Source: Solea solea (Eukaryota; Chordata; Actinopteri; Pleuronectiformes; Soleidae). From it: DNA of 64,000 bases. The DNA is taken from assembly GCF_958295425.1 (NCBI RefSeq), contig NC_081149.1, forward strand, positions 1,240,001-1,304,000, read 5' to 3'. This document shows, one piece after another, positions 50,302-61,519 of the stretch. Both the position numbers and the translations under genes were made by a program. Under the pieces are notes generated by a model. That model did not search any database. It was not told the DNA's origin and saw only the letters and a program-made list of their open reading frames with translations. The first letter of the stretch is position 1. Each line of letters starts with the position of its first letter.

Positions 50302-53300
50302 CTGTGGAGGGAAACATAATCATTCTTACCATTTTTTCTGATATAGATATTATTGTTTTCGACACAACAATAGAAAACACATAAAAGTAAATCTTTTACC
50401 TGTCTAAGAAGACTGTCTGCAAACTCCAGATTCTGCAGCCTCTGGTTGTGCACAGCATTGACCTCTGTAAATTTAGCTTCGATGGCAGCTTCCTGTAAAC
50501 AGTGAAGTCACGAGTCATGAATAACACCTACGTTTAAAAATGGCGGTACAGTGGTTCATCATCATCACACAACCACATACACAATAAACAAGAAAGACAA
50601 TAAAGATCTCTTCTCTGTCAGGCCCTAAGTAAGTTGTAAACTGATTCCAGATTCAATAAAACTGAAAAGGTTCTACTCTCAAATAAACTAGTCCAGCCAG
50701 CATGGCCGGCATGTTACATTCCAGCTGACACTAGTGGCGCATTTCCACCGGCTCTACTCGCCTCGCCATGCCACGGTTTAACTAGCGTTTCCACTAGCAT
50801 AGTACCTGGTACCAGGTGCTATTTTTAGTACCTGCTCTGGTGAGGTTCCAAGCGTGCTAAGTAGGTACTATTTTTAGTACCCGGTACTAAAAATAGTACC
50901 TGGTCACCACTTCCAGCCCATGCCCAGTGTAGAGGCTCGGAGTGAAGATGAAATATGTTGCCCTTTATCTTTTTATGGGGGTGGGTCGTCTAAATCAAAG
51001 CTGCTATTGCTTTGCATTATGGGAAATGCACGCTTGAAATTTCACTTTATCCTCTACATGAGGGTCACAGGGCTGCTCGAGCTTATCCCAGCGCACATAC
51101 GACGACAGTCCATCACAGAGAGGAACAAGGAGAGGAACAAGCCAAAAGCCAAACTCCATACAGCTCATTGGGACCAGGTCAAACCTGGGTCTTTTTGCTG
51201 TAAGGCTATAGTGCTAGCCACTATTCCACCATGTGTCCCTGGTGGCTGACTTAATAAAAAGACATTTAGAGGAGGGGCATGTAAAGACCACTGTGCCTCA
51301 CTCACCTCTGCCTTGACTGTATTTGCAGGAGATTCCAGTCGACTCCTCTTGTAAGTCTGAGGGACAAGTCCATCTTCCAGGTCAAGCAGGGATCTATACT
51401 TCTCTGTTTCAATCTCATAGTCCTGGAGAGAATGATGAGCAAGAGCAGTTATCAAACTCTGTGTTTGTCCACATTCACAGTGATGATCAATAGAAGAAGA
51501 TCTTACTCTGACAGCCTGCTGGTACAGCTGAGCATTCTTGGACACATTGTTCAGGTCAGACTCCTTTCTCGCGATATCTGAGAGCAAGTTCTGCAGAAAC
51601 ACCACAGACATTTAGACAGTTTTCTATCAGACCTCTCATGTGTTCATCATCTGCTGCTCATCACTCACCCTCTGATTCTTCAGCTTGGTCTCCACTTGTC
51701 TGGTGTCGTCAGTTTCACGAGGCTCATAGTTTGGGATACGAGACAGCCAGCTGTTCAGATTATCATAATCATTACGGTAGTTCTTGTACGACATCTTAGC
51801 TCTCTGCAGACTCTGAGACCTGCAACACACAAAAACACAGGTGAGAGGAGGACAGACGACAGAGGACAGAGGAGGACATCTTAGCTCTCTACAGACTCTG
51901 AGACCTGCAACACACAGAAACACATGTGAGAGGAGGACAGAGGACAGAGGAGGACATCTTAGCTCTCTGCAGACTCTGAGACCTGCAACACACAGAAACA
52001 CATGTGAGAGGAGGACAGAGGACAGAGGAGGACATCTTAGCTCACTGCAGACTGAGACCTGCAACACACAGAAACACAGGTGAGAGGAGGACAGGGGAGG
52101 ACAGGAGAGGACAGAGCAGAGGACAGAGGAGGACAGGGAGGACAGAGGGGGGGACAGGGGATATACATATAAATACATATATATATATACGTATATGTAT
52201 GTATATATATATATATATAGTGATCAGAGTGGAGCTGGGGAATTTTGACTGCAGTGCATAGAAAATGAAACAAAACAGTAAATGTCCTTGTATATAACAG
52301 AAGTGGAGGTGGTGTCAGGTGTTCATGTCTGTCTCCATGTTGCCTCTGATAAACTCTTCACTCACCGGATGTCGATCTGTCTGTTGAGGTTGTTGAAACG
52401 CTTGTTGAGTTTCTGGACATCAGCTTCCTGACGCTCGATGTCTGGACAGTGCTCCTGGAACTTGGTGGCCATGTTGTCACAGCTGTTTTTGGCCAAGCGC
52501 AGGTTCTGCTCCGTGTCAGAGATCACTGACCTCTTGGACCTCAGGTCTGAAGCAATATCCTGAAGAAAGAGATCATCATGTGATATGAAAATGTTATGTC
52601 TCTCCTTCATCCACTCAGGTGGCAGAATACGAGGTGTAAATAGACGTTTAGTCAGCAGCAGTTTGAGAACTCACCCCAAGCTCACGCTGAGTTTTCTCCA
52701 GTGAAGACATGTCAGCTGGAGCCACCTCCTCTCTGGCCAGCTTGTTCTCGTAGGTCGACAGCAGAGTCTTCCCGTTCTGCAGCGATGTCTCCAGCTGGTT
52801 GGAATTCTTCAATCTTAAACAAAGGTGAAGTGCTGCTATTAGAACACGGAACACACATAAGGATTCAGCTGAGATATGTGGGGTCCATACTTCTCCTGAG
52901 AGCACTGCAGAAGGTCCTCGATCCTGTCGTACTTGTTGTTGGCTTCATCGACTTTGCTGTGAAGCTGAGCAGCGCTGGTGCACGTCGGGTTTGAGACCAG
53001 GAAACTCTTTGCATCCTGAACTTTAGAGGATTTCTCAGGTTCAATCCTGCGGACAGCTGCAGCGATGTCCTGAAACAGAGCATTCAGGTTAAAAACACGC
53101 GTCTACTATCATCAGTGTTTTGGGTTAAACAGAGGTCATACCCCCATGTCCTGCAGACGGTCAGCACTGTCCTGCAGAGGCCTGTTCTGCTCCAGTGGTG
53201 GACGCACTCGTCCATGAATGGCCTTCTCCTGTTTGTCCAGATCATTGACCACTTTATCCAGACCGGCCATCAGCTGACGGCACTGCTGCTCCTGCTTGTC

Positions 53301-56300
53301 TTTGGTCACACACACAATCACAGTGCATCATTATTATTGTTATTGTTATTATTATTATTATTCTATATTCTATATATATTATGTTATAGCCCTTATAAAT
53401 AACTCTTCAACTTCAAACTTACAACTTCAAATTTAAAGGGCTATTCCTGACACTTAGAGCTGCAGTGTCATTGTTAGCATTCATTTCTGGTGCTTTTCAA
53501 TTTAAGTTCTCCTGAACTCTGGTTTTCAACTAGAAACAAACTCACCACTGTACACACACATGTAAATCAGTCGTACACAAAGGATTGTGTTACTCGGCTG
53601 TCTGTGTGCACAAAATACAACTGGAACGCGGTGAACTGGGTTCCAACTTCAACGTTCCGATGTAAATGGAACTCACCATTATCAATTATCAATAAAGATT
53701 TTCACACATAATGATCCGAAAAAGAGAAAAGGATTCAGTGAGCAGAGTTCTCAGAGGTCAGAGGTCAGAGGAGACTGAACCCTCACCCTGGAGGATGTGG
53801 TACGTACCTGTGCCACTCTCCCTCTTCAGCTCATCGAAGCGCTTCAGCAGAGTCGCCTTACTGCCTCCCATCTTCTGTTTGAGAGACTTCTGCTGACCAG
53901 CCAGACTGCAACACACACAAACACATGTCAACATAACGGCTGAGATCAGGTCATATTTATGATATTCAGCTGAATAACAGCAGTGCTTCACACCAGCCAA
54001 AGCAAATAACTGTGATGTAATCTCATTTGTTAACATTAAGCAGAATTTACATCTTTAAATCGACTGTTTTCACTATTACATTAGCATGCACTCACTTGTC
54101 AGAGATGGACACTGCGTCAGGGTCAGTGGGCGGGATCATGAAGCAGACGGCGGGGGCGGTGATTTTGCGTCCAGCTGCGTCCTTCACGTCCCATTTGGTC
54201 CCATTGTTGCGCAGCAGCGTGTACCGCTCACCGCGCACAATCTGCCCCTGCACACAGTCAACAATCACGACATGAAATCACACACGGTCAACAATCACAG
54301 CATGAAATCACACACGGTCAACAATCACAACATGAAATCACACACGGTCAACAATCACAGCATGAAATCACACGTGGTCAACAATCACAGCATGAAATCA
54401 CACACGGTCAACAATCACGACATGAAATCACACACATCAACAATCACAGCATGAAATCACACGTGGTCAACAATCACAACATGAAATCACACACGGTCAA
54501 CAATCACAACATGAAATCACACACGGTCAACAATCACAGCATGAAATCACACACAGTCAACAGTCACGACATGAAATCACACACGGTCAACAATCACAGC
54601 ATGAAATCAAACACACGGTCAACAATCACAGCATGAAATCACACACGGTCAACAATCACAACATGAAATCACACGGTCAACAATCACAACATGAAATCAC
54701 ACACGGTCAACAATCACAGCATGAAATCAAACACACGGTCAACAATCACGACATGAAATCACACACGGTCAACAATCACAACATGAAATCACACGGTCAA
54801 CAATCACAACATGAAATCACACACAGTCAACAATCACAACATGAAATCACACATGGTCAACAATCACAACACGAAATCACACACGGTCAACAATCACAAC
54901 ATGAAATCACACACGGTCAACAATCACAACATGAAATCACACGTGGTCAACAATAACAGCATGAAATCACACGTGGTCGACAATCACAGCATGAAATCAC
55001 ACACAGTCAACAATCACGACATGAAATCACACACAGGCCTGTTTTTCGGGCGTAAATCACTCGATTTAAATGAAATGTAACATTTTTGTGTGCAGACGTG
55101 ATAAAAGCATGTTTCAATGATTCACACAGTTGTCGGGGACTGAGATCCTGGGACACGGTTGTTCTGTGCTTTTAGGACTGCAAAGATTATTCAATTATTA
55201 ATGGATTATTCATTATTTCTGGATTAATCAGTTTGTGATTCTTCAACATGAAATCACACACCGTCAACAATCACAACATGAAATCACACACGGTCAACAA
55301 TCACAGCATGAAATCACACGTGGTCAACAATCACAGCATGAAATCACACACGGTCAACAATCACGACATGAAATCACACACATCAACAATCACAGCATGA
55401 AATCACACGTGGTCAACAATCACAACATGAAATCACACACGGTCAACAATCACAACATGAAATCACACACGGTCAACAATCACAGCATGAAATCACACAC
55501 AGTCAACAGTCACGACATGAAATCACACACGGTCAACAATCACAGCATGAAATCAAACACACGGTCAACAATCACAGCATGAAATCACACACGGTCAACA
55601 ATCACAACATGAAATCACACGGTCAACAATCACAACATGAAATCACACACGGTCAACAATCACAGCATGAAATCAAACACACGGTCAACAATCACGACAT
55701 GAAATCACACACGGTCAACAATCACAACATGAAATCACACGGTCAACAATCACAACATGAAATCACACACAGTCAACAATCACAACATGAAATCACACAT
55801 GGTCAACAATCACAACACGAAATCACACACGGTCAACAATCACAACATGAAATCACACACGGTCAACAATCACAACATGAAATCACACGTGGTCAACAAT
55901 AACAGCATGAAATCACACGTGGTCGACAATCACAGCATGAAATCACACACAGTCAACAATCACGACATGAAATCACACACAGGCCTGTTTTTCGGGCGTA
56001 AATCACTCGATTTAAATGAAATGTAACATTTTTGTGTGCAGACGTGATAAAAGCATGTTTCAATGATTCACACAGTTGTCGGGGACTGAGATCCTGGGAC
56101 ACGGTTGTTCTGTGCTTTTAGGACTGCAAAGATTATTCAATTATTCAATTATTAATGGATTATTCATTATTTCTGGATTAATCAGTTTGTGATTCTTCAA
56201 CATGAAATCACACACCGTCAACAATCACAACATGAAATCACACACGATCAACAATCACAACATGAAATCACACACGGTCAACAATCACAACATGAAATCA

Positions 56301-59300
56301 CACGTGGTCGACAATAACAGCATGAAATCACACACGGTCGACAATAACAGCATGAAATCACACGTGGTCGACAATAACAGCATGAAATCACACGTGGTCG
56401 ACAATCACAACATGAAATCACACACAGTCAACAATCACAACATGAAATCACACACGGTCAACAATCACAGCATGAAATCACACACGGTCAACAATCACAA
56501 CACAAAATCCCACAGACGTTGTTGACGTACCTCGTCCGTGTCAAACTCACACAGAGCTTCAACAGGCAGAAGCTTCTGAGGAGTTTCTCTGCGGTACTTG
56601 AGAGGCAACACCTGCAGGCTGCGCTTCTGTAGAGCCTTGACCCGCTCATCAAAGTGGTCCATGGCCTTGCTTTGGTCCTGCGCACACACACACACACACA
56701 CAGCTTATTGCCCTCTGTTGTGGACATGGTACATGTATATACTGACGTCGAGGTGAAGACATGCTCACATCCAGCTCCCTGATGAGACCTTCCATCTGAT
56801 ACACGTCTTTGAACTCAGGGTTGTACTTCTGGTTGACCTCAGTGTCCAAACGCTTCAGCAGGTCCTGGGTGTCACGAGCCTCCTTATGGTACTGGACACA
56901 CAGACAGTGATGAGTATGTGCGTCTTCATCTGTCCACATGTGTCCACATGTGTCCTCTGTGTCTCACCTTGTGGTACTCGTCCATGTGTTTCAGGTGGTT
57001 CTCTTCACAGATGAGCAGGTTCAGGTACTCCTTCCAGTCGGCGTGGACCGCCTCCATGTGAGCCTGTATTTATGTAAATGTAATGGTTCATACAGACTTT
57101 TAAAGCTATAATATCATTATTATTATTGCGATCTATGAAATTTCAAATGTAAAAACATTAAAGAGTAAAGCACATGATTGTTTCTTGGTGGTCATGTATT
57201 AGACCACCTGTTCAATAATCTATAAATGTATTAGTCTGTACCTCAATGACATTCTTCCCAGGATGCTCTGCAGCAATCAGCTTCTCTCCATCATCATTCA
57301 GCTTAGTGATGGTGGCCTCTTTACTCTCAAGACATTTACTGATGAAGTTCTGTAGGGAGGAGACAGAAGGACAGATGTAAAGACAGACGTAAGGACAGAC
57401 GTAAAGACAGACATAAAGACAGACGTAAGGACAGACGTAAAGACAGACATAAAGACAGACGTAAGGACAGACATAAAGACAGACATAAAGACAGACGTAA
57501 AGACAGACGTAAGGACAGACGTAAAGACAGACGTAAGGACAGACGTAAAGACAGACGTAAAGACAGACGTAAAGACAGACATAAAGACAGACGTAAGGAC
57601 AGACGTAAAGACAGACATAAAGACAGACGTAAGGACAGACGTAAAGACAGACATAAAGACAGACGTAAGGACAGACGTAAAGACAGACATAAAGACAGAC
57701 GTAAGGACAGACATAAAGACAGACGTAAGGACAGACATAAAGACAGACGTAAAGACAGACATAAAGACAGACATAAAGACAGACATAAGGACAGACGTAA
57801 GGACAGACGTAAACACAGACGTAAAGACAGACGTAAGGACAGACGTAAAGACAGACATAAAGACAGACGTAAAGACAGACGTAAAGACAGACATAAAGAC
57901 AGACGTAAAGACAGACATAAAGACAGACGTAAAGACAGACGTAAAGACAGACGTAAAAACAGACATAAAGACAGACATAAAGACAGACGTAAGGACAGAC
58001 ATAAAGACAGACATAAAGACAGACGTAAAGACAGACGTAAGGACAGACATAAAGACAGACGTAAGGACAGACGTAAAGACAGACGTAAAGACAGACGTAA
58101 AGACAGACGTAAGGACAGACATAAAGACAGACGTAAAGACAGACGTAAAGACAGACGTAAGGACAGACGTAAAGACAGACATAAAGACAGACATAAAGAC
58201 AGACGTAAAGACAGACGTAAGGACAGACGTAAACACAGACGTAAAGACAGACGTAAGGACAGACGTAAAGACAGACATAAAGACAGACGTAAAGACAGAC
58301 GTAAAGACAGACATAAAGACAGACGTAAAGACAGACATAAAGACAGACGTAAAGACAGACGTAAAGACAGACGTAAAAACAGACATAAAGACAGACATAA
58401 AGACAGACGTAAGGACAGACGTAAAGACAGACATAAAGACAGACGTAAAGACAGACGTAAGGACAGACATAAAGACAGACGTAAGAACAGACGTAAAGAC
58501 AGACGTAAAGACAGACGTAAAGACAGACGTAAAGACAGACGTAAAGACAGACGTAAGGACAGACATAAAGACAGACGTAAAGACAGACATAAAGACAGAC
58601 GTAAGGACAGACGTAAAGACAGACGTAAAGACAGACATAAAGACAGACGTAAAGACAGACGTAAAGACAGACATAAAGACAGACGTAAAGACAGACATAA
58701 AGACAGACGTAAGGCCAGACATAAAGACAGACGTAAGGACAGACGTAAGGACAGACGTAAACACAGACGTAAGGACAGACGTAAAGACAGACATAAAGAC
58801 AGACGTAAAGACAGACGTAAAGACAGACATAAAGACAGACGTAAAGACAGACGTAAGGACAGACGTAAAGACAGACGTAAAGACAGACGTAAGGACAGAC
58901 GTAAGGACAGACATAAAGACAGACGTAAAGACAGACGTAAAGACAGACATAAAGACAGACGTAAGGACAGACGTAAAGACAGACGTAAAGACAGACGTAA
59001 AGACAGACGTAAGGACAGACGTAAGGACAGACGTAAACACAGACATACTGCCTCTGTATACATTTGTTGCCTCACTATTGTGTGTGTGTGTTACCTCGTA
59101 CTGCCTCTGGCGGGCGGGGTAGTCCAGGTTGCTGTCACTCCAGTCGTAGTTGACCCTCTCCTCGGCCTGTTGGTCCATCCAGTAGAGCTCGTTGGTGCAG
59201 CGCTGCATGTAGTCGCGCAGGCTGAGCAGGTGACGCTGACGGGAACCTGACGTGGCCTAAACCACGGAGACACGTTCACTCATCACTGACAGTCTCTGTG

Positions 59301-59834
59301 TTTCACAGGCCACATGGGGGCGCCAGCACGACATTGACAAAGAATCTTTCCTGTTTTTCGGACGTAAATCACTCGATTGAAATGAAATGTAACATTTTTG
59401 TGTGCAGACGTGATAAAAGCATGTTTCAATGATTCACACAGTTGTCGGGGACTGAGATCCTGGGACACGGTTGTTCTGTGCTTTTAGGACTGCAAAGATT
59501 ATTCAATTATTCAATTATTAATGGATTATTCATTATTTCTGGATTAATCAGTTTGTGATTCTTCAGCTTCTTAAATGTGAATATTTTCTGAAATCATTTA
59601 GACTGATTCGAGAACATGATCATTTCCACAGATTCGAAAATCATTGTGACACTTAAGACAATTGTATTCTATTCTATAAATAGAAAATGTGTGTGTGTGT
59701 GTGTACTTGTATTTCTATCTTTGTGAGGTCCAGCAAACATGCAAACCTCTCTTTTTGATGACATTTTGTAACTAACTTCTAACTTTAAAGGGATTTTTGG
59801 AGGTTAAGACCTGGTTTTAGGATCAGGGTTAGTG

Positions 59835-59867
<33 letters not shown>

Positions 59868-60265
59868 TACCAGCAGCTTGTTGTACTTGGTCTGGAGACT
59901 GTTGACATATTCCTGCAAAACACAGGGAGCAGAGAGGTTGAGAACACACAGGTCATGTTCATGTTAATTACAGATCAGGTAAAAAATGATTAAACCCAGT
60001 GCTACACACTTTTAAATAAACCCAGATGCAGGTTCATACGTGTATGTGGATATTATGTATATATGAATTCAGTGTACTGTATGTACATATATGACATTAT
60101 GAACATAAATGGCTCAATGATTTGATCTGTGTTATTTACCTTGTCACCTCCAGTGGAGATATGAGGAGCCAGAGCTTCCACCTCACTGTGGAAGATGTTG
60201 TGTTCCTCCACCTCGTTCTCCACAGACGGCAGGTCCTGCCCAAAGCCCTTGTTTGAAAGGTTGTC
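47632..60265 (-). CDS. ppl: ppl: periplakin (plakin cytolinker), 18 exons including the C-terminus; N-terminal exons lie outside
   Basis: Exons 5' to 3' (numbered to end at 22, as in the mammalian gene): 60265-60140, 59912-59871, 59256-59095, 57349-57242, 57063-56968, 56891-56769, 56677-56531, 54247-54096, 53905-53808, 53299-53142, 53069-52891, 52813-52675, 52559-52366, 51819-51669, 51590-51507, 51422-51306, 50492-50400, 50301-47632. Phases agree at every junction, giving 1612 aa plus stop. About 145 N-terminal residues expected from mammals are missing. The first exon reads VEEHNIFHSEVEALAPHIS. Spectrin-type helices follow, then the plakin SH3 region (VLPLKYRRETP ... RGERYTLLRNNGTKWDVKDA), a rod and the linker domain. 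There is no plakin-repeat array beyond the linker, which is diagnostic of periplakin rather than envoplakin or desmoplakin. Periplakin links keratin and vimentin filaments to desmosomes and the cornified envelope. Introns hold two large tandem arrays (54250-56515 and 57369-59042). Confidence 0.94.
50735..50912. mobile_element. hAT-like MITE, same family as 34.0 kb, ppl intron 20
   Basis: It contains GCGCATTTCCACCGGCTCTA, CATAGTACCTGGTACCAGGT and the palindrome-rich TATTTTTAGTACCCGGTACT / AAAAATAGTACCTGG. It lies between ppl exons 20 and 21, with no coding capacity. Confidence 0.6.
51791..52090. repeat. ppl: 78-85-bp tandem repeat carrying copies of the ppl exon 18 acceptor
   Basis: Four units begin (plus strand) ACATCTTAGCTCTCTGCAGA at 51791, 51876, 51954 and 52032. 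On the ppl strand each reads TGTGTTGCAG followed by the first 29 bases of exon 18 (GTCTCAGAGTCTGCAGAGAG in the true copy). Only the copy at 51819 continues into the exon; the others run into CCTCCTCTGTCC filler. A GGAGGACAG-rich tail follows to about 52160, then (AT)n at about 52160-52220. Confidence 0.88.
55038..55245. repeat. Dispersed 208-bp block, copy A (inside the ppl intron 11 array)
   Basis: Starts CCTGTTTTTCGGGCGTAAAT and ends CAGTTTGTGATTCTTCA. It includes a MITE-like GGACTGCAAAGATTATTCAA end. Copy A has one CAATTATT word where copies B and C have two. Confidence 0.9.
55984..56199. repeat. Dispersed 216-bp block, copy B (inside the ppl intron 11 array)
   Basis: Nearly identical to copy A, 946 bp away, with an extra CAATTATT. 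Flanked on both sides by the 27-bp array, showing that array and block were duplicated together. Confidence 0.9.
57369..59042. repeat. 12-bp minisatellite (AGACAGACGTAA) in ppl intron 7
   Basis: About 139 copies of AGACAGACGTAA/AGACAGACATAA with AAGG variants. A 420-bp (35-unit) higher-order repeat is visible: 57805-57960 recurs at 58225-58380, including the rare AAACACAG and AAAAACAG units. Because 12 is a multiple of 3, two minus frames stay open for about 580-636 codons (SVFTSVLTSV, LSLRLSLRLS). These are not genes, although one frame is continuous with ppl exon 7. Confidence 0.95.
59350..59565. repeat. Dispersed 216-bp block, copy C (ppl intron 6)
   Basis: Same length and CAATTATT count as copy B with a few substitutions (CGGACG for CGGGCG, GATTGAA for GATTTAA). 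Its flanks are ordinary intron and not array sequence, and the MITE-like sequence appears to continue rightward (CTTCTTAAATGTGAATATTT), so this may be the source copy. Confidence 0.85.
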
Positions 60266-61519
60266 CTGGACAAGGAGACAAAGAAAGACTCTCAGTCCAC
60301 TGCACACAACCGCTGGTCAGGTGATAAACCTCTAGATTTCTGCATTATTTCATTCAAACCTCTGACAGATTTACGGCAGAGACAGAGTAACACTAGAGTT
60401 CATACAGAGTGCTGCTTTCTGTGGTTCAGTGGTTAATCGAGGAATATCCTGACTAACGTCAGATGCTTCTCTGGAAACGGTGAAGTCACCTCCCACTTCC
60501 AAGAAGCGTGACCAATGAGCGTAGATCAAAATGTCTCTGTACGCAAATGGATAGACCTCCAACCAACCAGACCATGATCCGGATCACGTATGCAGAGCCA
60601 CAATAAAAGCATGGAACACTGTGTGCGACTGATCTTTGCTCTCAAATCCTCCCCATGGGACATTTGCCTTTGATCTGTGCTTCATTCACTCCTGTGGAAC
60701 AGGCTTTTCTTTCCTGCTTGAGGAGGGGTTTTCTTTAGGGATGCACAATATATAACCACATTAATATCGGTATCGATATTCGGCACAGGAGTTTAGTGAG
60801 TGGAGGGAGTTAAACTGTACTAACTGTAAGTGTATGGTAAAGGTTTCTAAAAACCTTCACTTGTGTTTAACCGTAGCCCTGTAACCTTGTTATTTGGACA
60901 ATAAAGGAACATATCGATATCGGTAGATATCAGTTATCGGCCATAACAGCAATATTAATATCTGATATCGGCCATAATTTTAAAATCTATAAAAAGTTTT
61001 CTTCCTCCTGCCTTTAAACACAGAAAAGAAGTGACTTCCTCCTCACAGCAAGAACAAGTTCAGATCCCAGTTCAACCAGGAGACTTTGAACTTTTAGTGT
61101 GGAGTTAGAACAACAGTTCTTGTGTCTGTGCTGAGAACTCTTCAGTGAAATGATAATGAACAGAAGACTGGAATAAGAAACCTGACACACTGTGTCAGTT
61201 CAGCATGCTTTATTGGCATGTGGTGGTTTTAGCATTTCTTCATCACACCTCTGTGCACAGACTTCCAGAAGTTCTTAATAAAAGACTCTTCATGACACAC
61301 CTGACTGCTTTGATCTTTGATCTCAGAAGGAACTCATAGAGGACGTCACTTGAATTAAAGATGAGAAGTTTAAAGTTTTATGGTGTCAACCTGAGAATGA
61401 AGTAGCAACGCCAACTGACAAACACACACACACTGATGCAACATTACAGGTTTAAACATCAAAGTCCGAACTTCAACATCACAGATCCACCGTGCAGCAA
61501 AGGTCTGTAATGGACAGAG
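60266..61519. other. Upstream of ppl exon 5 / 5' side of the nested gene
   Basis: Apart from the MITE at 60735-60975, no conserved ppl exon is recognised here, so the ppl intron continues past this point. The last few hundred bases would hold the promoter of the plus-strand ORF; no TATA box is obvious. Confidence 0.5.
60735..60975. mobile_element. MITE with ATATCGG-type palindromic words
   Basis: Contains AGGGATGCACAATATATAAC, ATATCGGTATCGATATTCGG and ATCGATATCGGTAGATATCA, then TTATCGGCCATAACAG, with imperfect inverted symmetry. Similar to a common fish hAT-like MITE. It lies between ppl exon 5 and the nested coiled-coil gene. Confidence 0.55.

Larger units (their letters stand above)
54250..56515. 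repeat. About 27-bp minisatellite filling ppl intron 11
   Basis: Unit CACACGGTCAACAATCACAA plus CATGAAAT with G/A and length variants. It begins 3 bp beyond ppl exon 12 and ends near exon 11 (56531). The interval is two copies of a 946-bp block (offset 946 between 54633 and 55579 and between 54811 and 55757). It produces MKSHTVNNHNMKSH ORFs in two frames, which are repeat translations. There are no unique spacers, so it is not a CRISPR array. Confidence 0.95.

Noticed and set aside
54250..56515. Regular direct repeats resembling a CRISPR array
   Set aside because: There are no unique spacers; whole units repeat end to end with variants, inside an intron of a vertebrate gene with no cas genes.
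57298..59208. 636-aa and 579-aa minus-strand ORFs (SVFTSV / LSLRLS)
   Set aside because: They are translations of a 12-bp tandem repeat, which stays open because 12 is divisible by 3. Only the first residues (ppl exon 7) are real coding.
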